The translations under genes and the position numbers were made by a program. The notes beneath the pieces were generated by a model. It was given only the letters and a program-made list of their open reading frames with translations, searched no databases and was not told where the DNA came from. 64,000 nucleotides of DNA from Diphasiastrum complanatum (Eukaryota > Streptophyta > Lycopodiopsida > Lycopodiales > Lycopodiaceae): assembly GCA_029204225.1 (NCBI GenBank), contig CM055111.1, positions 6,358,938 to 6,422,937 on the forward strand, given 5' to 3'. Positions 36,261-48,120 of the stretch are shown piece by piece; the stretch's first letter is position 1, and each line of letters begins with the position of its first letter.

Positions 36261-37034
36261 ATGAGAGTTCCAAGGGAGTCCTCAATGACAATGGCCGAGT
36301 CATCAAATTGCATGCAAATTGTCCATTCAAGTGTGCATCTTGCAAGGGTGGTGAGCATTGGAGAATTTACTATCTTTGAATACTTTTTGGAAAGTAGTAG
36401 TAGACATGAGGTGACTTGTTTCTTATCTTTAAGATTCATGGTGTTTATTACTTTGTATGACAAGACAATGAAATGGGGTGCTTTGAAATCTACATTTGTT
36501 GTTGATAAAGCAATTTCATTGGATAACTATTTTTGTAATAGTTTGAATAGAGTCATAGAAGATGAAACATCATTTGTATTGGAAATCTTTGGATCCACAT
36601 GCTCTGTGCGTGATCATTCCAATGTAAGGACCAAAGATTATCCTATTTCAATGATAAGAATAATAGTAGTGTTTTGCTCTTCAAGTAAAGATTGTAGAAT
36701 CTACTTGTTTTCTACCAAAGAAGTTGTCAATGGTGGAAATGTGATCTTTCAAGAGTGGAAGATTTGTAAACTTGAAGAATCTCCTTTGGATCAACACTTT
36801 ATTCAGTTCATTGACGATCTGGAGTCAAGTCAAGTGGAGGAGCAACCTCAAGACCCGAGGACTCCAAGAAGAATCTTGAGTATAAAGATGGAGCCATATA
36901 GGCTCAATCATATGGATCAAGCAAGGCAAACAGTCTTTGGCAACACTGTGTATGCACTTAATAGTTTAATTGATGTATCTTCAAGTGCACAAATGCCTTG
37001 GAATCCATGGCTTGGCATGATGTATAGTTTTTGA
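36261..37034 (+). pseudogene. Copia D altered integrase C-terminal frame
   Basis: A 257-codon open frame that aligns loosely with the end of copia integrase: IFGSTCSV at the IFGC position, a VVFCSSSKDCRIY block at the VGYSS position, STKEVVN and the acidic EEQPQDPRTPRR linker before the reverse transcriptase. The N-terminal 100 codons are not recognisable. The frame closes where the reverse transcriptase should begin. An open frame this long in an otherwise deleted element is unusual, but there is no sign of function. Confidence 0.6.
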
Positions 37035-37220
37035 AGTGTGCTACATGACGCATTTATGGAACATCTTGTAAGAGATCCTTTAAGAGGTGGTGAAAGATCC
37101 TTCATGGACATCATTCTCTATTGGAGTCTCAAAAGTTCCTTGTTTGTAGCTGGATTTTTTAGACACTTCTAAAAGCATTCATTCATCTAGCAAGAGAGTT
37201 GTAGATAGATCAAGCTAAAT
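37035..37220 (+). pseudogene. Copia D residual pol end
   Basis: Short remnant of the region before RNase H: MEHLVRDP followed by ERSFMDIILYWSL corresponds to MEQIVKDP and ERSFEDITLCRSL of element A. The reverse transcriptase catalytic region and RNase H are deleted, so D is non-autonomous. Confidence 0.75.
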
Positions 37221-37228
37221 TTGAGGAG

Positions 37229-37830
37229 TGTGAAGAATTGTCAAAAATTGGCAAATCTAGCTTGATCAAAAACCATGTAGAACTTTGTAAATATTGTGTA
37301 TAATTGGGTTCCACACATGTAATGCCAAGATGCCACATAGAAACCCACTCCTAATACGTCAAGTCAAGAGAGTTGGTCATGTCTATTTGGTGGTCATCCC
37401 TACTTTATAGGACCTACACCTAAGTTTAAGGTGAAAATTTGCTGGAAATCCACCTAACTTCAAGAAGGAAGTCGAATTTTCTATGTATTCCCTCTCTCCA
37501 TAGTGAGAAGATAGAAAGTTTTTGGAGCTCATTGGCAATCTCAAGCTAGTTCACTATGTACATTGAGTTTTTGTGATCCAAATGAAACCAAATCAATTTC
37601 TACTTGTTTCCCAGGTTGAAGGCCGTACTACAGCCTGTATTACACACATGTGGTCTCGGATTTCAATGTTGATCAATGCTTTTGATTGTGAATGCTTGTT
37701 GTTTGTCAAATTGCCAATCTACACCAACTTTTCTGTGTCTAGTTTTTTGATAGATTGTTAAGCAAGCATCCAATCACTCTTGTGGATCTTTTGTAGATCC
37801 ATTTATCATCCTAAAGTACAGTACTTTCAC
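37229..37830 (+). mobile_element. Copia D 3' LTR
   Basis: Begins TGTGAAGAATTG after the purine-rich TTGAGGAG (37221-37228) and ends at ACTTTCAC. The terminal A and the expected second target copy GATAG (first copy at 32750-32754) are missing: the sequence continues TAAAAGTACC, the split host copia F. This fits a 6-bp loss at the right edge. Confidence 0.85.
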
Positions 37831-37990
37831 TAAAAGTACCTTCACCTTTGATCATGGGCAAGTTGTTGTCGCCAAGGTGAACAAATTTCTTCGTACTATA
37901 GCTGAATAGTTGTGGAACCATTTTTGATGGATGTTGTGAGGAACCATTCCTCTTGTTGATCAACATGGTGATTGTTCACCATGAATGCAT
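37831..37990 (-). pseudogene. Copia F protease region, upstream half
   Basis: Minus strand. Reads HLGDNNLPMIKGEGTF next to the D insertion, preceded by a degenerate protease region (WFLTTS where WFLDSG is expected) with a stop and a frame change. Continuation at 32531-32754. Confidence 0.75.
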
Positions 37991-38020
37991 TCTGCTCATC
38001 ATCTTCGAGGTTCCTCTAAT

Positions 38021-38817
38021 CTTAACCCGAAGCCAAAGATGTCTGTATAAGTCAATCTAGTTTTGGTAGGAGTAGTAAGGCCTGTTGCAGGTTTATTAAA
38101 TTGAAGAATTAAGAGGTTGATTGTTAGAAAATTTGTGAATGTGGAAATATTCCCTTCAAATCTTTCCTAGATATGTTATTTACTCATGAAGAATAGAGGT
38201 CCTTGGTGTGTTACAAGATTCTTAGTGAGTTACGTGAGTAATTACATATGGGGATTTTGGAGGAATCCGAGTCAAATGATAATATATGTTTATGTATTGG
38301 ATCATAGTGGAATATTTTGAAACATATGTTTTAATCTCGTGGATATACTGTAGAGGAGTTTTGGAAAATTGAACTATGAGCTATTCATGATTATGGATAG
38401 TAGAGGTGAGATTATATTCAAGTTGGTTCCGTTGATCGGCTTTAACAATACCATTTTATTATGGGAATGGATCAGGTTAGAATAAGTCCTTATCTTAACC
38501 TGAAGCCAATGATGTCTATATAAGTAGTAGGAGTAGTAAGACCTGTTGCAAGTTTATTAAATTGAAGAATTTTGCTATCAAGAGGTTGATGGTTAGAAAA
38601 CTTGTGAATGTGGAAATCTCCCCTTTAGATATTTCCTAGATATGCTATTTATTCATGAGGAATAGAGTTCTTTGATGGGCTACAAGATTCTCAGTGAGTT
38701 ATGTGAGTAGTTACATATGGAGATTTTGGAGGAATCTGGCAGATAGTAATATATGTTTATGTATTGGATTATAGTGGAATATTTTGATACATATGTTTTA
38801 ATTTCGTGATCTACTAT
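38021..38817. repeat. Diverged ~320-bp direct repeat pair
   Basis: Copies at about 38021-38341 and 38494-38817 (period about 473) run in parallel from CTTAACCYGAAGCCAA to ATGTTTTAATYTCGTG with many substitutions and small indels. I see no coding frame conserved between them. They may be old LTR or satellite pieces. Confidence 0.8.
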
Positions 38818-41107
38818 GTGTTCTCTAAGTATCGAGTTTACATCATATACCTAAACTAGTCAGTGAGCATAGCCATATGAACAAGTAATGTTTGAAACAG
38901 TTACTTGTAGGTTAATGATTCTTTTTGTGGAAAGGATGACTTATTAACTCAATAATGGTTTAGAAGATGGTCTAAATGTGGTGTTACTTTGGTATTAGAG
39001 GTTGATAGTATTAGAGGTTGATTGATCCATGCTAGTGTCTTGATCTTGAACCTTGTTTTCAAAGCATCAACAAAGAAAGTAAGATTAGAAAAAGACAATT
39101 ACAAGCTCATTTCAAGCTTCATATGCTTAAATCCCCAAAAAAGAGCTCAAAACTTTTAGATTCAATCTCATGAAAATGACTCAAAACTCATCCAAGTTTT
39201 CATTTACATGATGGTTCCATCTTTTAGTTTTCCATAATCATCACTCATAGTGAACCTTTACTAAATTTATTGGAAATTTTTTATTTACATTTATCAAATT
39301 TTAGGATGGTTTCTTCTAAGTTTGTAGCGATGTGGAATGGAGAACTATCCTTTGTTTTGGTAGGAGTTGCTAGCAAATTCTTTTTTTTTTCCTTACTTCA
39401 TTAAACTCAAAACTTAAGAAGTGAAATGAATTTACAATTCTTAACCAAAAAAAATTCCCCTTTGATGTAGAATTAACTTCTCTTCACAAAAAACAGAATT
39501 TTTAGCCTATTTTCACTAATCCAAGGTTCAAATAAACTAAAAATCAGATTTGAAGGTCACTGAAGTGCTGTGAAAGTCACTGAAGTTCTGTGAAAAAATA
39601 GACTTTTAAAATGACAATTTCTCCATTAATGTAAAATTCACTTCATAAGCCAAAATTTTTGGCCTATTTTCACCTATCCAAGGTTCAAATAGACTAAAAA
39701 TCAGATTTGAAGTTTTCTAAAGTTTTGTGAAGATTACTGAAGTTCTTTAAAGGGTTGTGAAAAAAAACAGAAACTCAAAATGAAAGGTAGCTTTGGCCTA
39801 AGATAGGTTGATTCCTCACTAATTTTAGTGTATAAACAAGACCAATATTCCAAACTACCTCTACATTTAGTAACTTCACTTTAGGCACAAACTAAATTTC
39901 AAAAATAAATTTGAAAGTTGAAATTGGGCTCTTATTGGCTGGGCCCACAGATTTGGACAGCCAATAAAAGATCAAATCGCTACTTCTCTATTTTAAAACA
40001 AAAAAAATTATAACCTCTACTATCATTAAACACCTCTAAATTCAACTACTTTTCAACTTGCAATTGATTTTACCTATCAAACTGATAATGTGGGCATGCT
40101 GGCCATTCTATTCTCAGCTTAGAAAGCTTTCCAAAAATAGAGAAAACAGCACCTAAAAAGAAGCCCACGAATGTCTAGAAACAAGAATTGGTGCTACTTC
40201 TACCTCACAATCACAAAAACTTGATAACAGATTTTTATGCAACAAACAATAGAGGTTTAGAGTAACCTTTCACACTTTGAAAGAGGCTCTGATACTACTT
40301 TAATAACTAGGAAGAGTAGCCCACCAAGCCTTTGAGTAGATGTCCACCAATGCCTCCAAAAGCCTCCAATGTGGCTCTCCTCCAATGCTCCTAAGATCCT
40401 TCCAAAAGTAGACAAACAAGATGGCCTCAAGAATCTACCACCCAACCATAGCTAGAGATCCAAGCTTCAAGCAAGACCTATCTAGCACCCCCTTGCTAAA
40501 CCACAATCACTACCATCACAAACACAAGCATGCTCAAGATCCTACCCACATCTAAGTCCCATATCAAAGATGGTGATCCTCACAAGAGCAAGCAAGCAAA
40601 ATCAAAGCTCTCTACACACTAGCAATCCACTAGAGGATAGAAGCAAGTCACAATACAAGAAATCTCCCCTCAATTGGGTGCCCTCTCCCTCTCATATAGA
40701 TGGCCGATGACACACTCCAAAGCACTATGGAATGCCTACACAAGCCAATAAAAAATGGGGAGGCAAATGAAGGGCCCAACGACGCTCACAAGTTAGTGGA
40801 ATGTCAAAAGACACCTTCCATAACTTGTGTTCTTAAATATAACTTTTTGAGTTCTTTAGGGGCATCTTGGGACCCTAGTAGGCGCGCCCTCCTACTAGTT
40901 TCCCATGAGCCTTATGTGATTGCTAACTTTGGCCCAAGGCCTATTATGTGATCATGGCTCAAGGTTGAGGCCAAGGTCTAGGAAAATGACCAATGCTGGC
41001 ATGGTAAGGTCCTCCTAACACCTGACTAAGTTCCATACCTCCATCCAAAGCATAGACACCGACATGCCCTTATTCAAGGACACAAGGACCTTAATCCAAA
41101 GGCACCT
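38818..41107. other. Non-coding spacer with repeat debris
   Basis: No gene recognised. A diverged direct repeat lies at about 39465-39615 and 39632-39790 (shared core CCTATTTTCAC, then CCAAGGTTCAAATA). GGCTCTGATACTACT at about 40288 resembles a reversed copia primer-binding site, but no LTR could be delimited beside it. Confidence 0.45.
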
Positions 41108-41253
41108 ACCCTTAATCCAAGGGTACCCCTTATCCAAGGGTGACTCGTGATTTAGCCCCCCAGACACTAAATGGGCACATACCCTTATTCCAAGGGTACC
41201 CCTTATCCAAGGGTGACTCACCATTTAGCCCCCTAGACACTAAATGGGCACAT
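41108..41253. repeat. 73-bp tandem duplication
   Basis: Copies 41108-41180 and 41181-41253 start ACCCTTAWTCCAAGGGTACC and end AATGGGCACAT, with a handful of differences. Each unit contains the shorter motif TATCCAAGGGT. Confidence 0.88.
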
Positions 41254-41359
41254 AGAAGTTAAAGTACTGCTAATTACATAGGTATGTACGGTCTTCATTT
41301 CTTGTAAATTCAAGAGTGAATGGATCACAAGATGAGGCCTTTGATTTCTTATTTGAGAC

Positions 41360-41987
41360 TTACATTAAAGTAGTAGTGAGCACCATTTCATCATCATAAG
41401 ATATAGGATGAAAAACAATGTTCATACTAGCATCATCAAAGGACATTGTCAAATTCATGTCATGTTTTCTATCAAACATACAGTAAGATGAGTAAAGGGA
41501 GATATGAATAAACTTCCTTGCTGCTCCTTCCTCCTTGATGTCTTTTTCCTTCATCATGCCCACTCCCTCTTGGTATTGATGATGAAAACATGGATCCAAA
41601 CCATGATCTTCTTCAAGACTCTCAAGAACTTTGTTTTCAAGTCTCAAAACCTGAATGTTCTCCTTTTCAACATGATAATCTTTCAAGTCAACAAAAAAAA
41701 TCACTAAGATCATTTATGCCAATTTGAAATTCACTAGTCCACAATTGCTTACCACTAGCAATTTGTATTACATACTTGTTGAACTTGAAACTAATGAGGC
41801 CAAATACTTGCATGGAGATAAGTGTCCTTCAAGGATGATTCACTTATTCTCATACAAGGTTCACAATATGCCTCTTTGAAAATGAAGTTACAATCTTTCA
41901 ACTTATGAATGAAAATATCATGCTTACTTCTAGCACATTCAAGAGTAAGTAGATATGACAACCACCTTTCATTCCATACTTTAGAAT
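41360..41987 (-). other. Unassigned minus-strand coding-like tract
   Basis: Two open stretches (41791-41991 and 41360-41713) with a Glu/Lys-rich, possibly coiled-coil segment. I recognise no domain. The tract follows the copia G fragment in the same orientation and may be its decayed downstream part or captured sequence. Confidence 0.25.
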
Positions 41988-42272
41988 TCAAAGCAACTTC
42001 ATTACAAAATTTAGCAAATGAAGTACAAAATGTACCCCCTCTCCAACTTTCCTTTTCTTTTCCACAAAAATGAGCATTGATAGCTCAATCTTTGCTCTTG
42101 TGGCTCTCCTTGGAATAGTTGAAGCTCTCGGATTTTGCTCCTCCTCTTGATCAAGCTCCTCCTTGATCTCAACCATATCTTTTCCGATATGATTCTTAGA
42201 GGATTCATCAGTAAAACTTACAAATATTTTGGTTCTACCATTGCTTGCAAAATGTACATCCAAATGGATCAA
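41988..42272 (-). pseudogene. Copia G integrase/RT linker remnant
   Basis: Starts near DVHFASNG and contains an acidic linker (EIKEELDQEEEQ) and PRRATRAK, like the integrase to reverse transcriptase linker of copia elements. It is separated from the protease part at 42308-43027 by deletion of most of integrase. Confidence 0.5.
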
Positions 42273-42307
42273 CGCAACCTATGTGTTTTAGGCAAAGCAC
42301 ATGCATC

Positions 42308-43027
42308 TCAAGCCTTTTCCTCCTTTGCCATGGATCTTGGAAGGCCTAGAGCAAGCTCCTCCTTGCACATGGATTCCATAGACTTGGTGTTGTTGTAACC
42401 AAACCTCTTGTGCCACAAATCATTTGTGGTCATTTTTTCCTCCTTGGCTACCATCACAAATTGGTTAGGATCAACAAAAGCATCAAGCTTAAACAACCTC
42501 CCAAACCTTCTTCCTCTTGCTATGATCTTCCCATTCTTCTTGATGTTGCATACATTAGTAGAGAACTCCACAAAGAAACCATTGTCAAGCAATTGGCCTA
42601 CACTAAGTAAGCTCTTAGTGATGCTAGGAATGTAAAGTACACCATCTATCTTGATCTTCCTTAAAGATCCCAAGCATAAAGGTATGGATCCTATTCCTTC
42701 TACCTTACAAGCAAAATCATTTGTTGTAAAAATTGACTTGATAGGACCATCATAAGTTGAGAAAGCCAAGAAATACTCCCTCTTGCTTGTCATGTGGGAG
42801 CTAGCCCCACTATCTATCCACCAAGGGTCTCCTCCTTTCATGCTTGAAGGTGAAAAACTTGACATCATGCGAGAGTCTTCATATAAACTCTCCTCTTCCT
42901 CTTGGCCTATGTTTGCTTGGATTAGAGCTTGCTTCCTCTTGAAGCACTCGGAGGCATAATGCCCCATCTTGCTACAAAAGTAGCACTTGATCTTTGACTT
43001 TCTGCAAATGGCATGGAGATCAAGCAC
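42308..43027 (-). pseudogene. Copia G zinc knuckle, protease and integrase N-terminus
   Basis: A 239-codon open frame: zinc knuckle CYFCSKMGHYASEC (about 42940-42985), protease WWIDSGASSHM (about 42792-42825), VLYIPSITKSLLSVGQL, then LWHKRFGYNN of the integrase zinc finger and KEELALGLP. It stops at 42308 before the integrase core. The order is the same as in A to D, but the sequence is a different subfamily. Neither gag upstream nor LTRs could be identified. Confidence 0.82.
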
Positions 43028-46000
43028 ATGAACCTAGCAAATAGCACCCCAAGCCTTGCATTCCCAAGAAACAATGGAATTGATCCAATAAAGACTTGAA
43101 GCTGTTGATGTGAGAAGTGATGGCTAGAGGAAGCAAAAGATGACGAGGATGATCATAGCTCATACATTCATGCAAATGCATTGAGAAAATTTTCAATTGT
43201 TGGAAGGTGTATAGCCCTTACTTTCCTTCCATTAGAAACGAGGTTTTAATTTTTCCTTGAGAGGGAAGAACTATAAATTCCTGGGAGGGAACACGAGGTG
43301 AGGAATAAAGTTGTTTAACATTTATACTCTCAAAGCACCTATTGTAATAACATAAATGTAAAATCATCTTCCCTTTGTCTCTTCTAACCATTAGCCGCAC
43401 AGACCTCCAGTGATCTTATTTCCTGCACACGGATCAATCACAGTGAAATTCAACTTTCTAATGGGAACTTTATTCTTTGCTATTGCTGCTTTGTCCCTCA
43501 TTGCCTTTATTAGGAAATATTTTTTTTTTTGTGCCATTGTCTGATATGACCGAGCTCAGATTGTTCAGATTGAAGGACCCTTTTTTCTTACTTGTATTCT
43601 GAAAGTATTTGTCCTGTACGATAGAGAAGATGGGCTTTTTAAAAAGGCGTTCAATCTCGTGGATGTTCTCGGCATCGCCAAGGTGTGCTAGAAGCTTTGT
43701 AGTAGGGTCATTGGATAGTTCTATGGCAGCATCAGGGAGGAATTTAGCAAGGTTATTCATCATATAAGGTGATCAAACCAGATAATAAAAAAAATTGTTT
43801 TTGCATTTGTCACCACATCTACATTAAAAAAAAAGGTCTTTTCTAGCCAGATTCTACCTTGATGTAGGCTCCTTCTGCTAAAACCAGTTTCAAAGTGGCC
43901 ACTAGTTCTAGCCTAGGTCTACTTAGAAGGACATCTCGAAGGCTCAAATCTGCTCATTTTTAAGACAATATCAAAGGCAATAGGAGTGTCAAAAGTGAGA
44001 TTCTTATGCAAAGTGGCTAGTTTGCAAGTCTAGACTTCAGCATCAATAAGATGGGTAAGAGCAATCCAAAGTTCGATTGAGATGGGTGCCAAAAAGTTTA
44101 TCGATGGAATCCTCCATAGGTTGTAGGCAGTTTTGGTAGCCTTAAACTCAATAGTACGACCAGGTACTTCATGCAATAAATGACAGTTTGAATAAAGGGG
44201 TTACGAGAAGGAAGGTGATTCCCATAACCAAGTGCAACTGCGTCATGAAACCATCTTGTGGACTAAAACATGAAATAGACCTAGTTAGCCATAAAATACA
44301 AGTAAAAGTAAAGGTAAATGTTTGGTATTACTCTAGCCAAAAAGTACTGGGTTTACATCTTAAAAAGATGCAGAGAGAGGATAAAAAGATTTCACATAGT
44401 CCCTCTTGACAAGTCAAGACCAAACCTTTTGAACCCTTTAATTTATAGTATAACACATAAAAACAAGATTGTATAAAGTCTTACAATAGAAGGTACCATA
44501 AAGCGAAGCAAGTTTTAGGACACTCGGTTGTTACCTGCCACCATCCCACAAAACACAACTGCACGAGTTGGTTACGTGAGGAAGACATGTGTCATAGCTG
44601 AGCATCAGTTGTTATCCATCTCCAAAACAAGATTCACTACTTCATTAGCTCAATTGCAAATACATATGATACGTCCAATCTTTCCTACCATGACTTACAT
44701 CATTAGCAATACATTTTGTCCTAAAACAAAACTGTATCAGGGCAGATGCCATACTGATCAGAATAAGAGCAAACCGAATATATTAAGTTCACGTTTACAT
44801 TACTCATACATAAGAAGCTATTTTGCAATACACAACATATGAAGAGACATGACTCTTGCATCGGTGCTAGGTACTAGGGCCCATGCCATACTAAGCCCAA
44901 GGACCTCCCAAGAAGATAGTTAGGAGTCCAAACACCTTACAGCTTGGGCAAATTCATGCCATGCAAGCCCGCTAGAGCCAAACCCTGCACCAAGTCTTAG
45001 CTCACATACCACAGCCGCTTTAAGTTTATCAATGTTTAATGTGCCATTAGCATGACACCTCATTTAAATAAATACAAAATGCATATCTTTAGGATTATAT
45101 CCTTGAAAACATTCAATCTTAACTTATTCTTGAGTTTTCCATGCATGAGTAAACTGTATTGCACTATGCGTTTGACATGCTTGCATAAACCCTAAACTTG
45201 GGTGAAAAGACAAATCATAATGATGTTATGTAACTTTGTACCTGGATGCAAGGTGAAGACATATTATGAGAGCTACCCATCTCCAAATAGTTAAGCAAAA
45301 CACCCTCCTTGGGTACTAATGAATCCAATACGACAATGATGGCTTAATAATAGCGCAATGTCCTTACTAGATTATCTTATTTCAAGAAACATATTAGGTT
45401 TAGTCAAGCGAGTTGAAAGCGTGACTCACGATAAGTGTCTAACAAGAGGTTATATTCACCTCAAATGACATGTAACCATTCCATACAAGTTATTCACTTG
45501 AATTTCAACAAACCCTAAGACATATCATTATTATGCTCAAAGATACTAATGTTTGCAATGCTTGATAGAAACTTCTTATGTTATGGCCACTTTTCACTTA
45601 TAAAAAGCGTATGGGATGATTATTTACATGAGCAACTCGGTTTCACATTTCCATTAACAAGTTGTATAGCCTATTTATGAGGCAAACCAAAGTCTTAGTG
45701 GGTGGCCCTCTACAACATTACATTAGTTGTGTTTGAGCAGATTATTGTACATCCATTAGGAAGCATCGAAACGAAGCACATATGTTCACAACATGACTAA
45801 TGACATGCAAGTCTTGGTATCATTCCTCAAAAAACAACAATCATTTTGGCAGTCCATTGCACCTTGATGGGCGTCCGTCTGTCCTAATGATAGAGCACCA
45901 AATTCTACATACAAATCTACGAAAACAACAATCAAAGTTGCTTGCAAAAGTGCGATGGTCAAGCATATAGCCAGTCGTTGGCCAGCAGACCAAATGCCAT

Positions 46001-46384
46001 TCCAAAACTTGTGAATAATGCATGTAGAAGTGCGATCTACCAACAAGTAGACAATCGTTGTCTTTTGGCAATGAAAATAGTATATGTTTGAGTATCATAC
46101 CTTGCGGATTGACAGAGAGCAATGTTGAAGCAGCGCCCTACTGTAGACACTTCATATGCTCCTTTAGAAGCACAACTTCTACCCGAATTAACAATTACCA
46201 TCACAAATGTGAGCTATACACATAAAGCATTCTAGCAAGCTTAAAACATTCACGTATAGGTGAGCATTATGATAGCAATCTTACCTTAGTTTGTAGCAAT
46301 TCCCCTTATGAATACTCTTCCAATTGCATCCATAAGTCTCCACTTTGCAATTACCAATTCGAATTAGGTCGCAATAGAGAGATG

Positions 46385-46388
<4 letters not shown>
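43028..46388. other. Spacer, with an unrecognised minus-strand coding-like stretch
   Basis: A 97-codon minus-strand frame at 43470-43763 (containing KLLAHLGDAENIHEIE, and a Lys/Ser-rich end) reads like real protein, and further minus-strand coding-like text appears at about 43900-44160, but I cannot assign a family. The rest, including 45786-46122, shows no recognisable gene. Confidence 0.35.

Positions 46389-46471
<83 letters not shown>
46389..46471. repeat. (GA)n microsatellite
   Basis: About 40 uninterrupted GA units. Confidence 0.97.
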
Positions 46472-46473
<2 letters not shown>

Positions 46474-46760
46474 TTAGGGTTGTGACACCTTCTTTTTTAT
46501 AGAAACCAAAGTTCACTATGGTGCACTGAGTGTTTGATAATGCCCACCGCTAGGTCGAATCCCTATCAAGTGCATTCATCTTAGCCGTTCAAGGAAATCA
46601 ATTCTCCCACCAAATTGATTATATTTTTGAAAAAATCTTTTGTGGGGGTCATCCAATGTAGTGTAACAAAGTAAGACAATTAAATTGGTTTAGTACCAAA
46701 GGGGGACCTTTCCATGATTGCTCGAAGAACAAATAAAACAGAATGACATAAAGTAGAGTC

Positions 46761-46915
<155 letters not shown>

Positions 46916-47215
46916 TATTAAGATAGATAGGAAGCTAATCAAATGCAAAGGAAATGGCTCTCTTTTATAGATTTGAAAGGCGAGCCTCATTCACTCTGAT
47001 TGGCTATTGAAGCTCAATCAGGATCACGATCTTGACCGTCACATTAATATTAATGTGCAATTTTGGCTTTGACTTTGTCAAATAAATGGAAATATTAACC
47101 AAGACTCTTAAATCCATATTGTTAACAAAAATAACTATTTTAGTATAATAATGTCTTGATGTCATGGAATTATCTAAAATAACCCAACACAAATGGCTTT
47201 TACTCAACACTTAGC

Positions 47216-48120
47216 TCAACTACATGCGAAGCTATGTTTACGAGAAAGCATTTGCAATAAGTCCTTTTTCTCAAACTGAACTTGATGAATACACATATTG
47301 TGATTCATGTCTAGCCCAAGCACACGTAAGAGAATGTAGTACATGTGCTTGCATGCAAGGTAAGATTTTCCAGTCCTTTGTCGCCACTTAAAATCCTCAC
47401 ATGTAGAAGAGGGATGCTCGTAGGCTACGACTCTTTGGATTGAATTTTTTGTTTCTATTTTAAAAATTAACTGTTTAATTATGGTGACTGATAGGATTTT
47501 GGTAGATAGATTCAAAGCCAAATCTATTTTCTTAAGGGCCAAATTTGATATCCCTGTACATACACGGGTCCTTCTCTAGCTACCCTTAGATACATCCTCT
47601 CCCTCATTAGTTGGAATTCTATTTTCTGGAACATCAAGTCCTTGAGCATGAGGAAGAACAAATCCAGCTCTTTGTAACATCTCTTGCTCCTCAGGTTGTA
47701 AGCTAGTTCCCTTTTGTATAGGCCACTATTCTCAATATTATCGACTTTTTCGTCATTTGTATCCTCATTATTGCACAAATCAATAACAACTCTATCTTTG
47801 GCATTATTGGCGCCTTGTGAATCACATGAAATTGTCTTAGCCACATACACAGATGACAAGGTATTGTCTAAGATGTAGTAGCTCAATGAGCCAAAACCTT
47901 GCACAGGGTGCAATGGGACCAGGTCAACTAGAGTGCCTTGAGTCGCCACCATTGCAAATAACTCGATTTTTGTGCACGGACAATCCATGCGTTTTTCCAA
48001 GATTGTTGTATCCAACACGGCGTGACCACCAGAGTTTGTGAGCTCAAGGTATTCATCTCCAATACAATGGCAATAAATAACAAAGTCTATCCCGAAAGCC
48101 ATGTAACTTATATCCAACAA
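47216..48120 (-). pseudogene. SWIM zinc-finger protein remnant
   Basis: Two overlapping minus-strand frames (48120-47524 and 47542-47216) meet at about 47535 with a shift of frame. The downstream frame ends in a SWIM-like block: CEDFKWRQRTGKSYLACKHMYYILLRVL in pieces, that is Cys, then CKH, followed by a helical VLGLD segment and a Q-F-x-K-K-x-L-L tail, as in ZSWIM-type proteins. The canonical first CxC is reduced to a single Cys. The upstream frame (about 198 codons) has no domain I recognise. It may be a two-exon gene or, more likely, a pseudogene from a dispersed family. Confidence 0.45.

Noticed and set aside
40283-40300. GGCTCTGATACTACT as a copia primer-binding site in reverse
   Set aside because: It differs from the canonical site and no LTR ending in TG/CA, polypurine tract or internal domain could be placed beside it.
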